This document shows, one piece after another, positions 33,135 to 43,599 of a stretch of DNA of 64,000 nt. The DNA is taken from positions 372,001-436,000 of the forward strand of contig LN890288.1 in assembly GCA_900016775.1 (NCBI GenBank). The letters are read 5' to 3'. The first letter of the stretch is position 1. Each line of letters starts with the position of its first letter. Both the position numbers and the translations under genes were made by a program. The DNA comes from Serratia symbiotica (GTDB taxonomy: Bacteria; Pseudomonadota; Gammaproteobacteria; Enterobacterales; Enterobacteriaceae). The notes beneath the pieces are model-generated. The model was not told the DNA's origin. It was given only the letters and a program-made list of their open reading frames with translations, and searched no databases.

Positions 33135-33285
33135 TATATTTTATTTATTAAAAATTTATTTATTTTTAAAATATTTAATATATATTTTTTTATAAAATAT
33201 TTATATATTATAAAAAATATTAAATTTAATTAAATTTTTAATTAAATAAATATTATTAAATTTATGAAATATATAAAAGTAATAT

Positions 33286-33789
33286 ATGAAATATACAATA
33301 AAAAAAATATTATATAATTTATTAATATTAAATATATTTTTAATTATTAATATATTTACTTTATCATTTAAAATAAATAATAATCAAACACTAATTATTA
33401 ATTCATTAAAACAATCTATAGATATAAAACATAATATAAACATTTTTACTAAAAATGTAATAATAAAAAAAGATTCTATAATTATTTATGCAGACAAAGT
33501 ATTAATAATTTATTCAAATACAAATCAAAAAAATTTTTATATCAAAGCGTATGGAAATCCAGTTTTTTTTTCTCAAATAAAAAATATTAATAAACCAATA
33601 AAAGGTTATGCTAAACAAATATATTATAATTCAAAAACACAATCTATAACTTTAATAGGAAATGTTTTTTTAAAACAATTAAATAATAATATAAAAAGTG
33701 ATCGTATTATTTATTTAATAAACAAAGAACAAATACAAGCATTTAGTAAAAAAAATAAACATATAACTACTACTCTTATATTATCTTAA
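33286..33789 (+). CDS. lptA: LPS transport periplasmic protein LptA
   Basis: LptA forms the periplasmic bridge that carries LPS from LptC to LptD. The 167-residue precursor has an N-terminal hydrophobic signal (about 7-27). The OstA-like domain includes SLKQSIDIKHNINIFTKNVII, ADKVLII, KGYAKQIYY and LIGNVFLKQLNNNIKSD, each alignable with E. coli LptA. The C-terminal tail is short. It lies 190 bp downstream of lptB instead of before it. A short out-of-frame ATGAAATATA copy occurs 22 nt upstream of the start. Confidence 0.88.
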   Translation: MKYTIKKILYNLLILNIFLIINIFTLSFKINNNQTLIINSLKQSIDIKHNINIFTKNVIIKKDSIIIYADKVLIIYSNTNQKNFYIKAYGNPVFFSQIKNINKPIKGYAKQIYYNSKTQSITLIGNVFLKQLNNNIKSDRIIYLINKEQIQAFSKKNKHITTTLILS

Positions 33790-33927
33790 AATATCATATA
33801 ATAAATATAAAATAATTTAATATAAAATTATTAAAATCTTAATTTTATTAATATATGTAATTAAATTTATAAATAATATATTAATATTTAATATATTATT
33901 TTTTATAAAAAAAAATAAAATTATTAT

Positions 33928-36900
33928 TTAAGAATATATATTTATTTTATGTAATAAAAAATCTTTTAGTAAATCTTCAATAAATTTTATTCGTATTTTA
34001 TAATTTTTAAAATTATATATAAATTGTAATTTATTTAATCCGATTGGACGATATAATTTTGGATTATTTTGTATTAATTGTATTAAATAATCAAAATTAA
34101 TATAATTTTTATCATAAAACTCAATATATCCACTATGTTCATTTACTTTAATACATTTAATTCCTAATATTTGTGCTTGTTGTCGTAATTTTGAAATTTT
34201 TAATAAATTATATACAGAATCTGGTAAAATACCAAAACGATCAATTAATTCTATTTTTAATTCTTCTAATTCTTTAATATTTTTAGAATAAGCAATACGT
34301 TTATAGAATGATAAACGAATATTTGCATCTGGTAAAAAATCTTCTGGTAATAAAATTGGTACATGTAATTCTATTTCTGCTTGATTTTTCATTAAATTTT
34401 CTAAAGATAATTCATTATTTTTTTTTAATAAATTTACTGCACTTTCTAACCATTCCATATATAAAGATAAACCAATAGTTACAATTTGTCCACTTTGTTC
34501 TTCTCCTAATAATTCACCAGAACCACGAATTTCTAAATCATGAGTAGCTAATTCAAAACCAGCACCTAATTCTTCTAATGAAGAAATAACTTCTAATCGT
34601 TTTTTTGCATCAGTACTTATATCTGATGTATTAGGTATTAATAAATAAGCATAAGCTTGACGATTTGAACGTCCTACACGACCACATAATTGATAAAGCT
34701 GAGCTAATCCACAGCGATCAGCACGTTCAATAATTATTGTATTAACATTAGAAATATCAATTCCAGTTTCAATAATAGTAGTACATACTAATACATTAAA
34801 ACGTTGATTATAAAAATCATTCATTACTACTTCTAAATCTCGTTCACACATTTGACCATGACCAATTACAATATGTGCTTCAGGTATTAATTCTACTAAT
34901 TTTTTAAAAACATTATTAATATCCTTTATATTATTATGTAAATAATATACTTGTCCACCACGTTCTATTTCACGAATAATTATTTCACGTATCATTATTT
35001 TATTATATTTACATACAAAAGTTTTTACTTTTAAACGACATGATGGAGGTGTAGAAATAATAGATAAATCACGAATACCACTAATTGCCATATTTAAAGT
35101 ACGAGGAAGTGGTGTAGCAGTTAATGTTAAAATATCAATATTAGTATATTTTTTTTTAATAAGTTCTTTTTGTCGAACACCAAATCGATGTTCTTCATCA
35201 ATAATTAATAATCCTAAATCTTTCCAAGATAAATTATTTTGTAATAATTTATGAGTTCCAATAATAATATCAATTTTTCCTATAGATATAGCATTAAGTA
35301 TCTGTTTTTTTTCTTTAATATTCTTAAAACGTGATATCATTTCAATTTTAATTGGCCATGAAGAAAATCGATTTCGAAAATTATCTAAATGTTGTTGTGC
35401 TAATAAAGTTGTAGGAACCAAAACTGCTGTTTGTTTATTATTTTCTACTGCTAAAAAAGCAGCACGCATAGCTATTTCAGTTTTACCAAATCCAACATCT
35501 CCACATATTAATCGATCCATAGCTAATGGTTTACACATATCATTTAATACAGCATCAATAGCTTTTTGTTGATCTAATGTAGTATCAAATGGAAAAGATT
35601 GACAAAAAATTTGATATTTTTCATGATTATATTTAAAAGAAAAACCTATTTTAGAAGCACGCATAGCATATATTTCTAATAGTTCAACAGCTACATCACG
35701 TATATGCATTACAGATTTTTGTTTAGTTCGTATCCAAGTATCTCCACCTAATTTATGTAATACAACATTTTCATTAGAATTACCAATATAACGATGAATT
35801 AAATGTAATGAAGATACTGGTAAATATAGTTTATCATCTCCAGCATAAGATAAAATTAGATATTCTCCTTTAATTCCATGTATTTCTAATATAGTTAAAC
35901 CTATATAACGTCCAATACCATGCTCAATATGTACTATTAATTGACCAGGAGATAATCTTGTTAAATTATTAATTAATGTATTTTGATTAATATTTTTATA
36001 ATTTTTTATTTTATAATAATTATATTTATTTCCAAATATATCATTTTCACATATTAATACTCTATTACGTATTTTATCTAAAAAACCACATTCAAAAGCA
36101 CCAATCATAATAGAATAATTTTTTATATTTGCTTGATTTAAACGTGTAATTAATAATATATTAATGTTAATTTGATTTAATAAATTTTGTAATATTTTAT
36201 ATCTTTCTTTATTTTTAACTGAAAAAATCACAATACCATTAAAGTTTAAAATAAAATCATTAAGTTTATTTAATGGTAATTTATTTTTAATTTGTATTTT
36301 TAAATCTGGTAAAAAATGATAATCTAAATTAATATTACCTTTTTTAATTGGTAAAGTTTTATTTTCTAATATTATACGTGGCCACTTTTTTAATTGATTT
36401 AAAAGAATATCAATACATAACCATATTTTTTTGGGATGTACTAAAGGACGTATTGAATTCATATAACGAGTTTGATAAATTTGATTAATTTTTTTTAAAA
36501 ATTTAATAGAAATATCTTCAAGATTACTAGTATGAATAATTAAAGTATTAAGTGGTATATAAGTAAATAATGATGGCATTAATTTCTTAAAAAAAAGCGA
36601 TTGCCAATATTCAATACCATTAGGTAAAATGTTTTTACTAACTTTTTGATAAATATTTTGAGGATCACGTCCTACTTCAAATTGCATTCTCCATTGTTTA
36701 CGAAATAATTTAATAGAAATTTCATCAGTTGGAAATTCATAAGCTGGTAGTATATTAATCCAATCAACTTCATTTAATGTGCGTTGAGTATTAACATTAA
36801 AATTATATATACTATGAACTTTTTCATTATCTAAATAAATACGATATGGTTTTTTATGACCCATTGGATATAAATCACATAATGTACGATGCATAAAAAA

Positions 36901-37407
36901 TTCTCCATGCATTGTTACCGGTGAAGAGCTTTGATATCCAGATTTTTTTAATTGATTCAACAATTCATAATATGATAAATTTTGATCTTTTTTTATTTTA
37001 AATGAATAACTATATAAAAAATTATATGGACAAACACGTTGTATTAAAGTATGAACTGATAAAATAATGATTCCATTAATCATATTTGGTAAATTATATA
37101 AATTTAATAAACGAGTAGAAATAATATTTTTATTTGGTGAGGAATAATCATAAGGAAATATCTCCCAATCAGGTAATATATTAACTGTATAATTAGTAAA
37201 TTGTTTAATTTCTTTATAAAGTCGTATAACATTATTCATATCTGGAACAATTAACATAATTGGACCAGAATAACGTTCTATAATTTCAGAACATTCTACA
37301 GCATAAACTGAATTAAATATTTGTCCTAATTGACATAAATCTCCTGCATAAATTGGTAAAGAATAATGAGAAGATGATAAATTATTATTTTTATAAAAAA
37401 TGCTCAT
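33928..37407 (-). CDS. mfd: Transcription-repair coupling factor Mfd
   Basis: Mfd displaces RNA polymerase stalled at DNA damage and recruits UvrA. The protein is 1159 residues (E. coli 1148), with all domains present: the UvrB-like N-terminal module, the RNA polymerase-interacting domain near 470-560 (LSPGQLIVHIEHGIGRYIGL), RecG-like translocase motifs (GDVGFGKTEIAMRAAF, IIDEEHRFGVRQKEL, LTATPLPRTLNMA, GRVGRSNRQAYAYLL) and the C-terminal TRCF domain. It is divergent from lolCDE, as in E. coli. Full-length retention suggests repair coupling still matters. Confidence 0.97.
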   Translation of the reverse strand: MSIFYKNNNLSSSHYSLPIYAGDLCQLGQIFNSVYAVECSEIIERYSGPIMLIVPDMNNVIRLYKEIKQFTNYTVNILPDWEIFPYDYSSPNKNIISTRLLNLYNLPNMINGIIILSVHTLIQRVCPYNFLYSYSFKIKKDQNLSYYELLNQLKKSGYQSSSPVTMHGEFFMHRTLCDLYPMGHKKPYRIYLDNEKVHSIYNFNVNTQRTLNEVDWINILPAYEFPTDEISIKLFRKQWRMQFEVGRDPQNIYQKVSKNILPNGIEYWQSLFFKKLMPSLFTYIPLNTLIIHTSNLEDISIKFLKKINQIYQTRYMNSIRPLVHPKKIWLCIDILLNQLKKWPRIILENKTLPIKKGNINLDYHFLPDLKIQIKNKLPLNKLNDFILNFNGIVIFSVKNKERYKILQNLLNQININILLITRLNQANIKNYSIMIGAFECGFLDKIRNRVLICENDIFGNKYNYYKIKNYKNINQNTLINNLTRLSPGQLIVHIEHGIGRYIGLTILEIHGIKGEYLILSYAGDDKLYLPVSSLHLIHRYIGNSNENVVLHKLGGDTWIRTKQKSVMHIRDVAVELLEIYAMRASKIGFSFKYNHEKYQIFCQSFPFDTTLDQQKAIDAVLNDMCKPLAMDRLICGDVGFGKTEIAMRAAFLAVENNKQTAVLVPTTLLAQQHLDNFRNRFSSWPIKIEMISRFKNIKEKKQILNAISIGKIDIIIGTHKLLQNNLSWKDLGLLIIDEEHRFGVRQKELIKKKYTNIDILTLTATPLPRTLNMAISGIRDLSIISTPPSCRLKVKTFVCKYNKIMIREIIIREIERGGQVYYLHNNIKDINNVFKKLVELIPEAHIVIGHGQMCERDLEVVMNDFYNQRFNVLVCTTIIETGIDISNVNTIIIERADRCGLAQLYQLCGRVGRSNRQAYAYLLIPNTSDISTDAKKRLEVISSLEELGAGFELATHDLEIRGSGELLGEEQSGQIVTIGLSLYMEWLESAVNLLKKNNELSLENLMKNQAEIELHVPILLPEDFLPDANIRLSFYKRIAYSKNIKELEELKIELIDRFGILPDSVYNLLKISKLRQQAQILGIKCIKVNEHSGYIEFYDKNYINFDYLIQLIQNNPKLYRPIGLNKLQFIYNFKNYKIRIKFIEDLLKDFLLHKINIYS

Positions 37408-37711
37408 TGAAGTATCTTTATTTATTATATTTAATTTTAAATGATAGCAATAATAAAAAATAATTTATAATTTTAAATTATAAAAATTTAATTATTAATT
37501 AAATAATATATTTTACGATATTTTTATTAAATTATGAGATTAAAATTTAATTTATTAATAATTATTGTATAATTTATAAAAAAATAATTTTATAAAAATT
37601 TAAAATAATATTTTTATCTTAAGAAAATTAAATTTTATTATTTACTTAATAAAAAATATTATACTTAATTAATATAATTTTTTTATTATGATTATGGTAA
37701 AAATAAATTTT
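37408..37711. other. Divergent intergenic region mfd/lolC
   Basis: About 300 bp of A/T sequence that must hold promoters for mfd (minus) and lolCDE (plus). The E. coli gene between them, ycfT, is gone. No specific element can be chosen. Confidence 0.45.
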
Positions 37712-38914
37712 ATGAATAAATATATCGTATTATTTATTAGTTTACGTTATATACATGGATATACATCAGATATATTTGGACGACTTGTTTCTTGGTTATC
37801 AATTATTGGTATTACTTTAGGCGTTATGGCTTTAATTACTTTATTGTCAGTAATGAATGGTTTTGAAAAAAAAATAGAAAAAAATATCTTAAATTTTATT
37901 CCACAAGCATTAATTACTCATAAGAAAGGATCAATCAATCCAAAAGATTTTCCAAAATCAATAACTAAACAACTTAAAGGAATATATCATGTTTCTCCAT
38001 TAATAATAAGTAATGTTATATTGCAAAGTACTAATAATATAGCACTTGGTACAATGATTGGAGTATATCCAAATGAAATAAATGAATTAACTCCTTTTCT
38101 AATTAATACTAAACAAGAAAAATTAAAAGCTAATCATTATAATGTAATAATAGGTTCACAATTAGCTAATCAATTAAAAGTTAATTACGGTGATATTTTA
38201 CGATTAATTATACCAAACATTAATCAATTTACACCAATAGGATATATTCCAAATCAACGATTATTTACTATAATTGGTACTTTTTATACTAATACTGAAG
38301 TAGATAATTATCAATTATTAATAAATCAACAAGATGCATTACATTTAATGCATTATCCTGATCAAAATATAACAGGTTGGCGTTTATTTTTTAAAAAACC
38401 ACTTATGATTGATGATGTGAATAAACAAATATTACCAAAAAATTTAGAATGGAAAGATTGGAGAGAACATAAAGGTGAACTTTTTAAAGCAATACATATG
38501 GAAAAAAATATGATGAGTTTATTACTTAGTTTAATAATAATAGTATCTACATTTAATATTATTACTTCATTAAGTTTACTAGTTTTAGAAAAAAAAAGTG
38601 AAATAGCAATTTTACAAACTCAAGGTATTACTCGTATTAAAATTATGATGATTTTTATCATACAAGGTTCTAGTAATGGAATAATAGGTTCATTTTTAGG
38701 ATCGATATTAGGGATTTTTATTACTTATAATATTAATTATATTCTACCAATTTTTAATACATTAATTGATATTACTTCTATACCAATAGAAATTAATTTA
38801 ATACAAATCATTATTATTACTATAATATCTATATTAATATCTGTAATATCTACATTATATCCTTCATGGTGCGCTAGCAATATTCATCCTTCTGAGGCTT
38901 TACGTTATGAATAA
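37712..38914 (+). CDS. lolC: Lipoprotein-releasing system permease LolC
   Basis: LolC is one of the two MacB-fold permeases of the LolCDE transporter, which extracts outer-membrane lipoproteins from the inner membrane and hands them to LolA. The start at 37712 gives [17 protein letters not shown], aligned residue for residue with E. coli MYQPVALFIGLRYMRGR, and about 400 residues. An ATG at 37688 adds eight. Four transmembrane helices flank a periplasmic domain containing [21 protein letters not shown]. It overlaps lolD by 8 bp. Confidence 0.95.
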   Translation: MNKYIVLFISLRYIHGYTSDIFGRLVSWLSIIGITLGVMALITLLSVMNGFEKKIEKNILNFIPQALITHKKGSINPKDFPKSITKQLKGIYHVSPLIISNVILQSTNNIALGTMIGVYPNEINELTPFLINTKQEKLKANHYNVIIGSQLANQLKVNYGDILRLIIPNINQFTPIGYIPNQRLFTIIGTFYTNTEVDNYQLLINQQDALHLMHYPDQNITGWRLFFKKPLMIDDVNKQILPKNLEWKDWREHKGELFKAIHMEKNMMSLLLSLIIIVSTFNIITSLSLLVLEKKSEIAILQTQGITRIKIMMIFIIQGSSNGIIGSFLGSILGIFITYNINYILPIFNTLIDITSIPIEINLIQIIIITIISILISVISTLYPSWCASNIHPSEALRYE

Positions 38915-39587
38915 TCATTTATTACAGTGTATTAATTTATGTAAAAGTTATAAAGAAAACACAATTCATACACATATATTACGTGATATTAATTTAAGTA
39001 TTCAATCTGGTGAAATGTTAGCAATTACGGGTAGCTCAGGTTCTGGTAAAAGCACTTTATTACATTTATTAGGTGGATTAGATGCACCAGATTCTGGAAA
39101 TATAATATTTCAAGGTTTATCTATTAATAATATGTCTTTAAAAAATAAAGCCAAATTACGAAATCAAAAATTAGGTTTTATTTATCAATTCCATCATTTA
39201 TTAATAGATTTTACTGCATTAGAAAATGTAGCAATGCCTTTACTTATTAATGGTATTCATCAAAAAATAGCAAAAAAAAAAGCAATAGAAATGTTATCAC
39301 AAGTGGGATTAGAAAAATATAGTAATTTTTTTCCTTCTGCATTATCAGGTGGAGAACGTCAACGCGTTGCAATAGCACGAGCATTAGTAAATAATCCATC
39401 CTTAGTTTTAGCAGATGAACCAACAGGAAATTTAGATAAGAATAATACAAATAATATTCTTAATTTATTAAAAAATATTAATATACAACAAGGTACAGCA
39501 TTTTTAATTGTAACACATGATTTTCAATTATCTAAACACTTAAATCGTCAATTAGAAATGATTAATGGTAATCTTAAAACTATATAA
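38907..39587 (+). CDS. lolD: Lipoprotein-releasing system ATPase LolD
   Basis: LolD is the ATPase of LolCDE. The 226-residue protein has Walker [10 protein letters not shown] (42-50), the Q-loop and LolD-motif region [21 protein letters not shown] (where E. coli LolD has [21 protein letters not shown]), the signature [15 protein letters not shown], and Walker [13 protein letters not shown]. It is translationally coupled to lolC through an 8-bp overlap, and lolE follows after 21 bp. Confidence 0.97.
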   Translation: MNNHLLQCINLCKSYKENTIHTHILRDINLSIQSGEMLAITGSSGSGKSTLLHLLGGLDAPDSGNIIFQGLSINNMSLKNKAKLRNQKLGFIYQFHHLLIDFTALENVAMPLLINGIHQKIAKKKAIEMLSQVGLEKYSNFFPSALSGGERQRVAIARALVNNPSLVLADEPTGNLDKNNTNNILNLLKNINIQQGTAFLIVTHDFQLSKHLNRQLEMINGNLKTI

Positions 39588-39608
39588 ATTTTATACAAAA
39601 ATAAAATA

Positions 39609-40856
39609 ATGAACTATATAAAACTTGGTTTTATTATGGCACTTCATTTTAATAGAAATTATAAAAAAAATAATATTCTTTCATTAATTTCAATTATTTC
39701 TACTATTAGTATTATACTAGGAGTAGCAGTACTTATTATTAGTTTAAGTGCAATGAATGGATTCGAATATGAATTACAAAAAAGAATTTTAGGAGTAATT
39801 CCACATGGTGAAATTGAAACAATAAATCAACCATTTAAAAATTGGTTATCTATATTATATAAAATTAAAAAAATACCAGGTATAATATCTGCTACACCTT
39901 ATGTACAATTTACTGGTTTAATAGAACATGATATGCATTTATGTATTATTCAAATTAAAGGAATAAATCCACAAATTTCTAGTCCATTTAATACATTATC
40001 ACAATTTATATCAAATAATACTTGGAATAATTTTAAATCTAATGAAAAACAAATTATTTTAGGTAAGGGTATTGCACATTCACTAAATGTTAAGATAGGT
40101 TCTTATGTTAAAATAATGATTCCAAATAATAATTTTAAATTAAAATTATTAAAACCTAAATACATTCAATTACATGTCACTGGTATTCTAAATTTAAATG
40201 GGCAATTAGATCATAGTTTAGCATTCATACCATTAAATGATGCTCAACAATACTTAAATCTTGATAAAAGTATTACTGGTATTGCTATTAAAGTTAATAA
40301 AATTTTCTCCATTAATAAATTATTATATAACATTAGTAAAATAATTAATCTTAATGTATATATTAAAAGTTGGATTAATACGTATGGTTATATGTATAAT
40401 GATATTCAAATGATTCGTACTATTATGTATTTAGCAATGATATTAGTTATTTTCGTAGCTTGTTTTAATATTGTTTCAACATTAATCATCACAGTAAAAA
40501 ATAAAAGTAATGATATTGCAATATTACGTACTATGGGAGCAGAAAATAATTTAATTTATACTATATTTATCATATATGGTTTATTAACTGGATTGATAGG
40601 ATGTATTATAGGTATATTATTAGGAATAATAACTTCATTAAAATTAACTGTTATTATTAAAGAAATAGAAAAATGTATAGGATATAAATTTCTTTCAAGT
40701 AATATTTATTTTATTGATTTTTTACCTTCAAAAATACATATATTAGATATAATAATAGTATTTATAATAACTTTAATATTTAGTTTATTAGCTAGTATTT
40801 ATCCTGCTAATAGTGCATGTAAAATTCACCCATCATATATATTAAATAAAAAATAA
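39609..40856 (+). CDS. lolE: Lipoprotein-releasing system permease LolE
   Basis: LolE is the second permease of LolCDE. At 415 residues it matches E. coli (414). It has four transmembrane helices and a large periplasmic domain. Blocks include SAMNGFEYELQKRILGVIPHGEI, LGKGIAHSLNVKIGSYVKIMIP and DIAILRTMGA. Together with LolC, LolD and LolB, the sorting pathway in the window lacks only LolA. Confidence 0.96.
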   Translation: MNYIKLGFIMALHFNRNYKKNNILSLISIISTISIILGVAVLIISLSAMNGFEYELQKRILGVIPHGEIETINQPFKNWLSILYKIKKIPGIISATPYVQFTGLIEHDMHLCIIQIKGINPQISSPFNTLSQFISNNTWNNFKSNEKQIILGKGIAHSLNVKIGSYVKIMIPNNNFKLKLLKPKYIQLHVTGILNLNGQLDHSLAFIPLNDAQQYLNLDKSITGIAIKVNKIFSINKLLYNISKIINLNVYIKSWINTYGYMYNDIQMIRTIMYLAMILVIFVACFNIVSTLIITVKNKSNDIAILRTMGAENNLIYTIFIIYGLLTGLIGCIIGILLGIITSLKLTVIIKEIEKCIGYKFLSSNIYFIDFLPSKIHILDIIIVFIITLIFSLLASIYPANSACKIHPSYILNKK

Positions 40857-40970
40857 TAAAATTCTATATAATAATATTATTATTTAATTTTATATTAAAA
40901 TATTAATATAATTTAAAATTATTATATAATAATATATTTATATGAATTTAATATATTAAAAAATATAATA

Positions 40971-41453
40971 ATGATTATCAGTCTAATTTCCGCACTTGCA
41001 AAAAAAAATGTTATTGGTATAAATAATACTATACCTTGGTATTTGCCAAAAGATTTAGAATGGTTTAAAAATAACACATTAAATAAACCAATAATTATGG
41101 GATATAACACTTTTACATCAATTGGACATCCATTACCTAATCGTCTTAATATTGTATTAAGTAAAAATTTAAGAAGTGAATCTGGAGTAATTTTTGTAAA
41201 TTCATTAGATAATGCATTAATTTCTGCAGGAAATGTTGATGAAGTAATGATAATTGGTGGAGAATGTATTTATAATCAATTTTTAATCTATACAAATCGT
41301 ATGTATTTAACTCATATTAATATAAATATAATTGGTGACACTTATTTTCCAATTTATACACATTATAAATGGAAAACTATATTTAGTAAATATTATAATA
41401 TTAATCAAATTAATCCTTATGATTATTATTTTGAAATTTTAGAACGTTATTAA
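40971..41453 (+). CDS. folA: Dihydrofolate reductase
   Basis: FolA reduces dihydrofolate to tetrahydrofolate with NADPH. The 160-residue protein (E. coli 159) has the catalytic aspartate (Asp28, Asp27 in E. coli) in IPWYLPKDLEWFK, the cofactor motif PIIMGYNTF, and the conserved MIIGGECIYNQF. It is convergent with apaH, as in E. coli. It provides the cofactor pool used by GlyA. Confidence 0.96.
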   Translation: MIISLISALAKKNVIGINNTIPWYLPKDLEWFKNNTLNKPIIMGYNTFTSIGHPLPNRLNIVLSKNLRSESGVIFVNSLDNALISAGNVDEVMIIGGECIYNQFLIYTNRMYLTHININIIGDTYFPIYTHYKWKTIFSKYYNINQINPYDYYFEILERY

Positions 41454-41516
41454 TTAAAAATATTTATTGAATTTATAAATTATTATTTATAAAATTTAAA
41501 CTTATAATATAAATAT

Positions 41517-41548
41517 TTTTATTTATTTATAAATATAAATAAATAAAA
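41517..41548. terminator. Convergent hairpin between folA and apaH
   Basis: A perfect 15-bp stem, TTTTATTTATTTATA (41517-41531) and its complement (41534-41548), ends just before the apaH stop and lies between two convergent genes. It is pure A/T with a 2-nt loop. The position suggests a shared terminator, but the composition makes it weak. Confidence 0.4.
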
Positions 41549-41550
41549 TT

Positions 41551-42366
41551 TTAATATTTCTTAAAACATTGAGTATAATATTTTTTTTCTTCTAAATGAA
41601 ATATAGTTAATTTACCGCCCCAACAACAACCAGTATCTAATCCAATAATACCTTTTGGAGTATTATTTATACCTAATGTAGACCAATGACCAAAAAATAT
41701 AGTATAATTTTTCTTTATTAAACGTGGAAAATTAAACCAAGGTTTTAATGATTGTGGTGCAGTATTAGGAGAACCTTTATAACTCATATCAAGATTACCA
41801 TCTATAGAACAATAACGCATACGTGTTAATGAATTTATACTAAAATTTAAACGATCTAAATAATTTAATTTTAATTTCCAATTATTATTAGTTTTTTTAT
41901 ATAAATTTTTTAAAAAAATACAACAATTATTACTACGTAACATTTTTTCTATTTCACTTGCGCAAATCTTAGCTGTTCTAATATTCCATTTTGGTGTAAT
42001 TCCAGCATGTGAAATTATTATTTTTAATTTACTATCTATTCGTAATATAGGTTGATAACGTAACCAATAAATTAATTCATGAATATCTGATGCTGTTAAT
42101 AATAAATCAAGTTTATCTTCTAGTTTATTTTTAACAATACCATAATAGATTGCTAATAAATTTAAATCATGATTACCAAGAACTATATTAGCTGATAAAT
42201 TAAGAGAACGAATAAAACGTAATACTTCTAATGAATTATTACCACGCGCAATTAAATCACCAGTTAACCATAACTTATCAACTTTTGGATTAAAAGAAAT
42301 TTTAGTTAATAATTTTTGAAGTTCAAAAAAACAACCATGAATATCACCAATAATATAATTAGACAT
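41551..42366 (-). CDS. apaH: Bis(5'-nucleosyl)-tetraphosphatase, symmetrical
   Basis: ApaH hydrolyses Ap4A to two ADP and also removes Np4 caps from RNA. The 271-residue protein (E. coli 280) shows the metallophosphoesterase set GDIHGC, GDLIARG, LGNHD, and the downstream ISHAGI and FGHWSTLG histidines. It follows apaG by 2 bp in the conserved rsmA-apaG-apaH operon. Confidence 0.96.
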   Translation of the reverse strand: MSNYIIGDIHGCFFELQKLLTKISFNPKVDKLWLTGDLIARGNNSLEVLRFIRSLNLSANIVLGNHDLNLLAIYYGIVKNKLEDKLDLLLTASDIHELIYWLRYQPILRIDSKLKIIISHAGITPKWNIRTAKICASEIEKMLRSNNCCIFLKNLYKKTNNNWKLKLNYLDRLNFSINSLTRMRYCSIDGNLDMSYKGSPNTAPQSLKPWFNFPRLIKKNYTIFFGHWSTLGINNTPKGIIGLDTGCCWGGKLTIFHLEEKKYYTQCFKKY

Positions 42367-42368
42367 AA

Positions 42369-42746
42369 TTAATGAATTAAAATTGGAATTGCTAATCTAA
42401 ATACAGGAATAGCACAACGAAATGCTTTACCTTGACGATCAATCATTTCATAATGACCTTCCATAGTACCTAATGGTGTTTCTAAAATAGCACCACTAGT
42501 ATATTGAAATTCTTCTCCAGGAGAAATTAAAGGCTGTTCACCGATAACACCAATACCTTGTACTTCAGTTTTTCGACCATTACTATTAGTAATTAACCAA
42601 TAACGACCAATCAATTGAATATTAAAATATCCTAAATTACGAAGAGTAACAGTATAAGCAAATACATAATGATCCTCTTCAGGTATTGATTGTAATTCAA
42701 TATAAGCACTTTTAACTCGAATACAAACACATGGTAAATCAATCAT
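42369..42746 (-). CDS. apaG: ApaG protein
   Basis: ApaG is a small fibronectin-III-like protein often encoded beside ApaH; its biochemical role is not settled. The 125-residue product matches E. coli ApaG throughout: [52 protein letters not shown] and [17 protein letters not shown]. It overlaps the end of rsmA by 8 bp. Conservation is high for so small a gene. Confidence 0.96.
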   Translation of the reverse strand: MIDLPCVCIRVKSAYIELQSIPEEDHYVFAYTVTLRNLGYFNIQLIGRYWLITNSNGRKTEVQGIGVIGEQPLISPGEEFQYTSGAILETPLGTMEGHYEMIDRQGKAFRCAIPVFRLAIPILIH

Positions 42747-43575
42747 AATATTCCTTTTTTTTTAGTAAAGTAGAATGATCTGAAAGCCAATTAGCTAATT
42801 TACAATATTGAGAAATAGAAATATTTTCTGCTCTCGATGAAATATCAATTCCTAAGTTTGTTAATTGTTTTGCTGTAAATAAATTACTAAGACTATTACA
42901 GATAATTTTACGACGTTGATTAAATGCATTAATAATTACAAGATTTAATATATCAAAATTATTAACAAAATTTGGCATTTTATCATATTTAACAAATTTT
43001 ACTAAACCAGAGTCTACTTTTGGTATTGGTGTAAATGAAGTAGGTAATATTTTTAATACAGGTATTATTTTATAATAATATTGTGCTATTATACTTAAAC
43101 GTCCATAATTTTTATTATGTGGTTGAGCTACTAAACGATTTATTATTTCTTTTTGTAAAACAAAATGCATATCATAAATAATTTTATTATAAGTAAAAAG
43201 TTTTAATATTAATGGAATAGCGATATTATATGGTAAACTACCAAATATACGTAACATTTTATCTTTTTTTATAAATAAATTAAAAAAATTTATTGTCATA
43301 ACATCTTGATGATAAATAATTAATTTATCTTTATATGGTGAATATTTTTTTAATCTTATAACTAAATCATGATCTATTTCAATAACTGTCATATGCTTTA
43401 TATATAAACAAATTTGATTAGTTAATGCACCTAAACCTGGACCGATTTCAATAATTTCTTCATTTAATTTTGGAGAAATAATAGAAATAATTTTATTTAT
43501 AATCAATGAATCAGTTAAAAAATTCTGTCCAAAACGTTTTCGAACGTAATGTCCTTGATATATTTTTTTGTTCAT
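42739..43575 (-). CDS. rsmA: 16S rRNA dimethyladenosine transferase RsmA (KsgA)
   Basis: RsmA dimethylates A1518 and A1519 of 16S rRNA, a late step of 30S assembly. The 278-residue protein has the N-terminal [14 protein letters not shown] motif [10 protein letters not shown] and IEIDHDL. Motif IV reads SLPYNI (Ser113) where E. coli has NLPYNI. The C-terminal EAFNQRRK-like block is present as [14 protein letters not shown]. In E. coli pdxA lies between surA and rsmA; here that interval holds a pdxA pseudogene. Confidence 0.96.
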   Translation of the reverse strand: MNKKIYQGHYVRKRFGQNFLTDSLIINKIISIISPKLNEEIIEIGPGLGALTNQICLYIKHMTVIEIDHDLVIRLKKYSPYKDKLIIYHQDVMTINFFNLFIKKDKMLRIFGSLPYNIAIPLILKLFTYNKIIYDMHFVLQKEIINRLVAQPHNKNYGRLSIIAQYYYKIIPVLKILPTSFTPIPKVDSGLVKFVKYDKMPNFVNNFDILNLVIINAFNQRRKIICNSLSNLFTAKQLTNLGIDISSRAENISISQYCKLANWLSDHSTLLKKKEYYD

Positions 43576-43599
43576 AATAATAAATTTATTTTTTTAATA

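Noticed and set aside
33264..33285. Second ATGAAATATA word 22 nt before the lptA start, which could be an alternative start
   Set aside because: It is out of frame with lptA and opens only a short frame of about 17 codons. It is probably a small duplication.
39247..39450. Minus-strand open frame inside lolD
   Set aside because: It is the antisense shadow of the conserved ATPase sequence.
40922..41110. Minus-strand open frame at the start of folA
   Set aside because: It is antisense to conserved FolA codons and its tail is pure I/N/Y low complexity.
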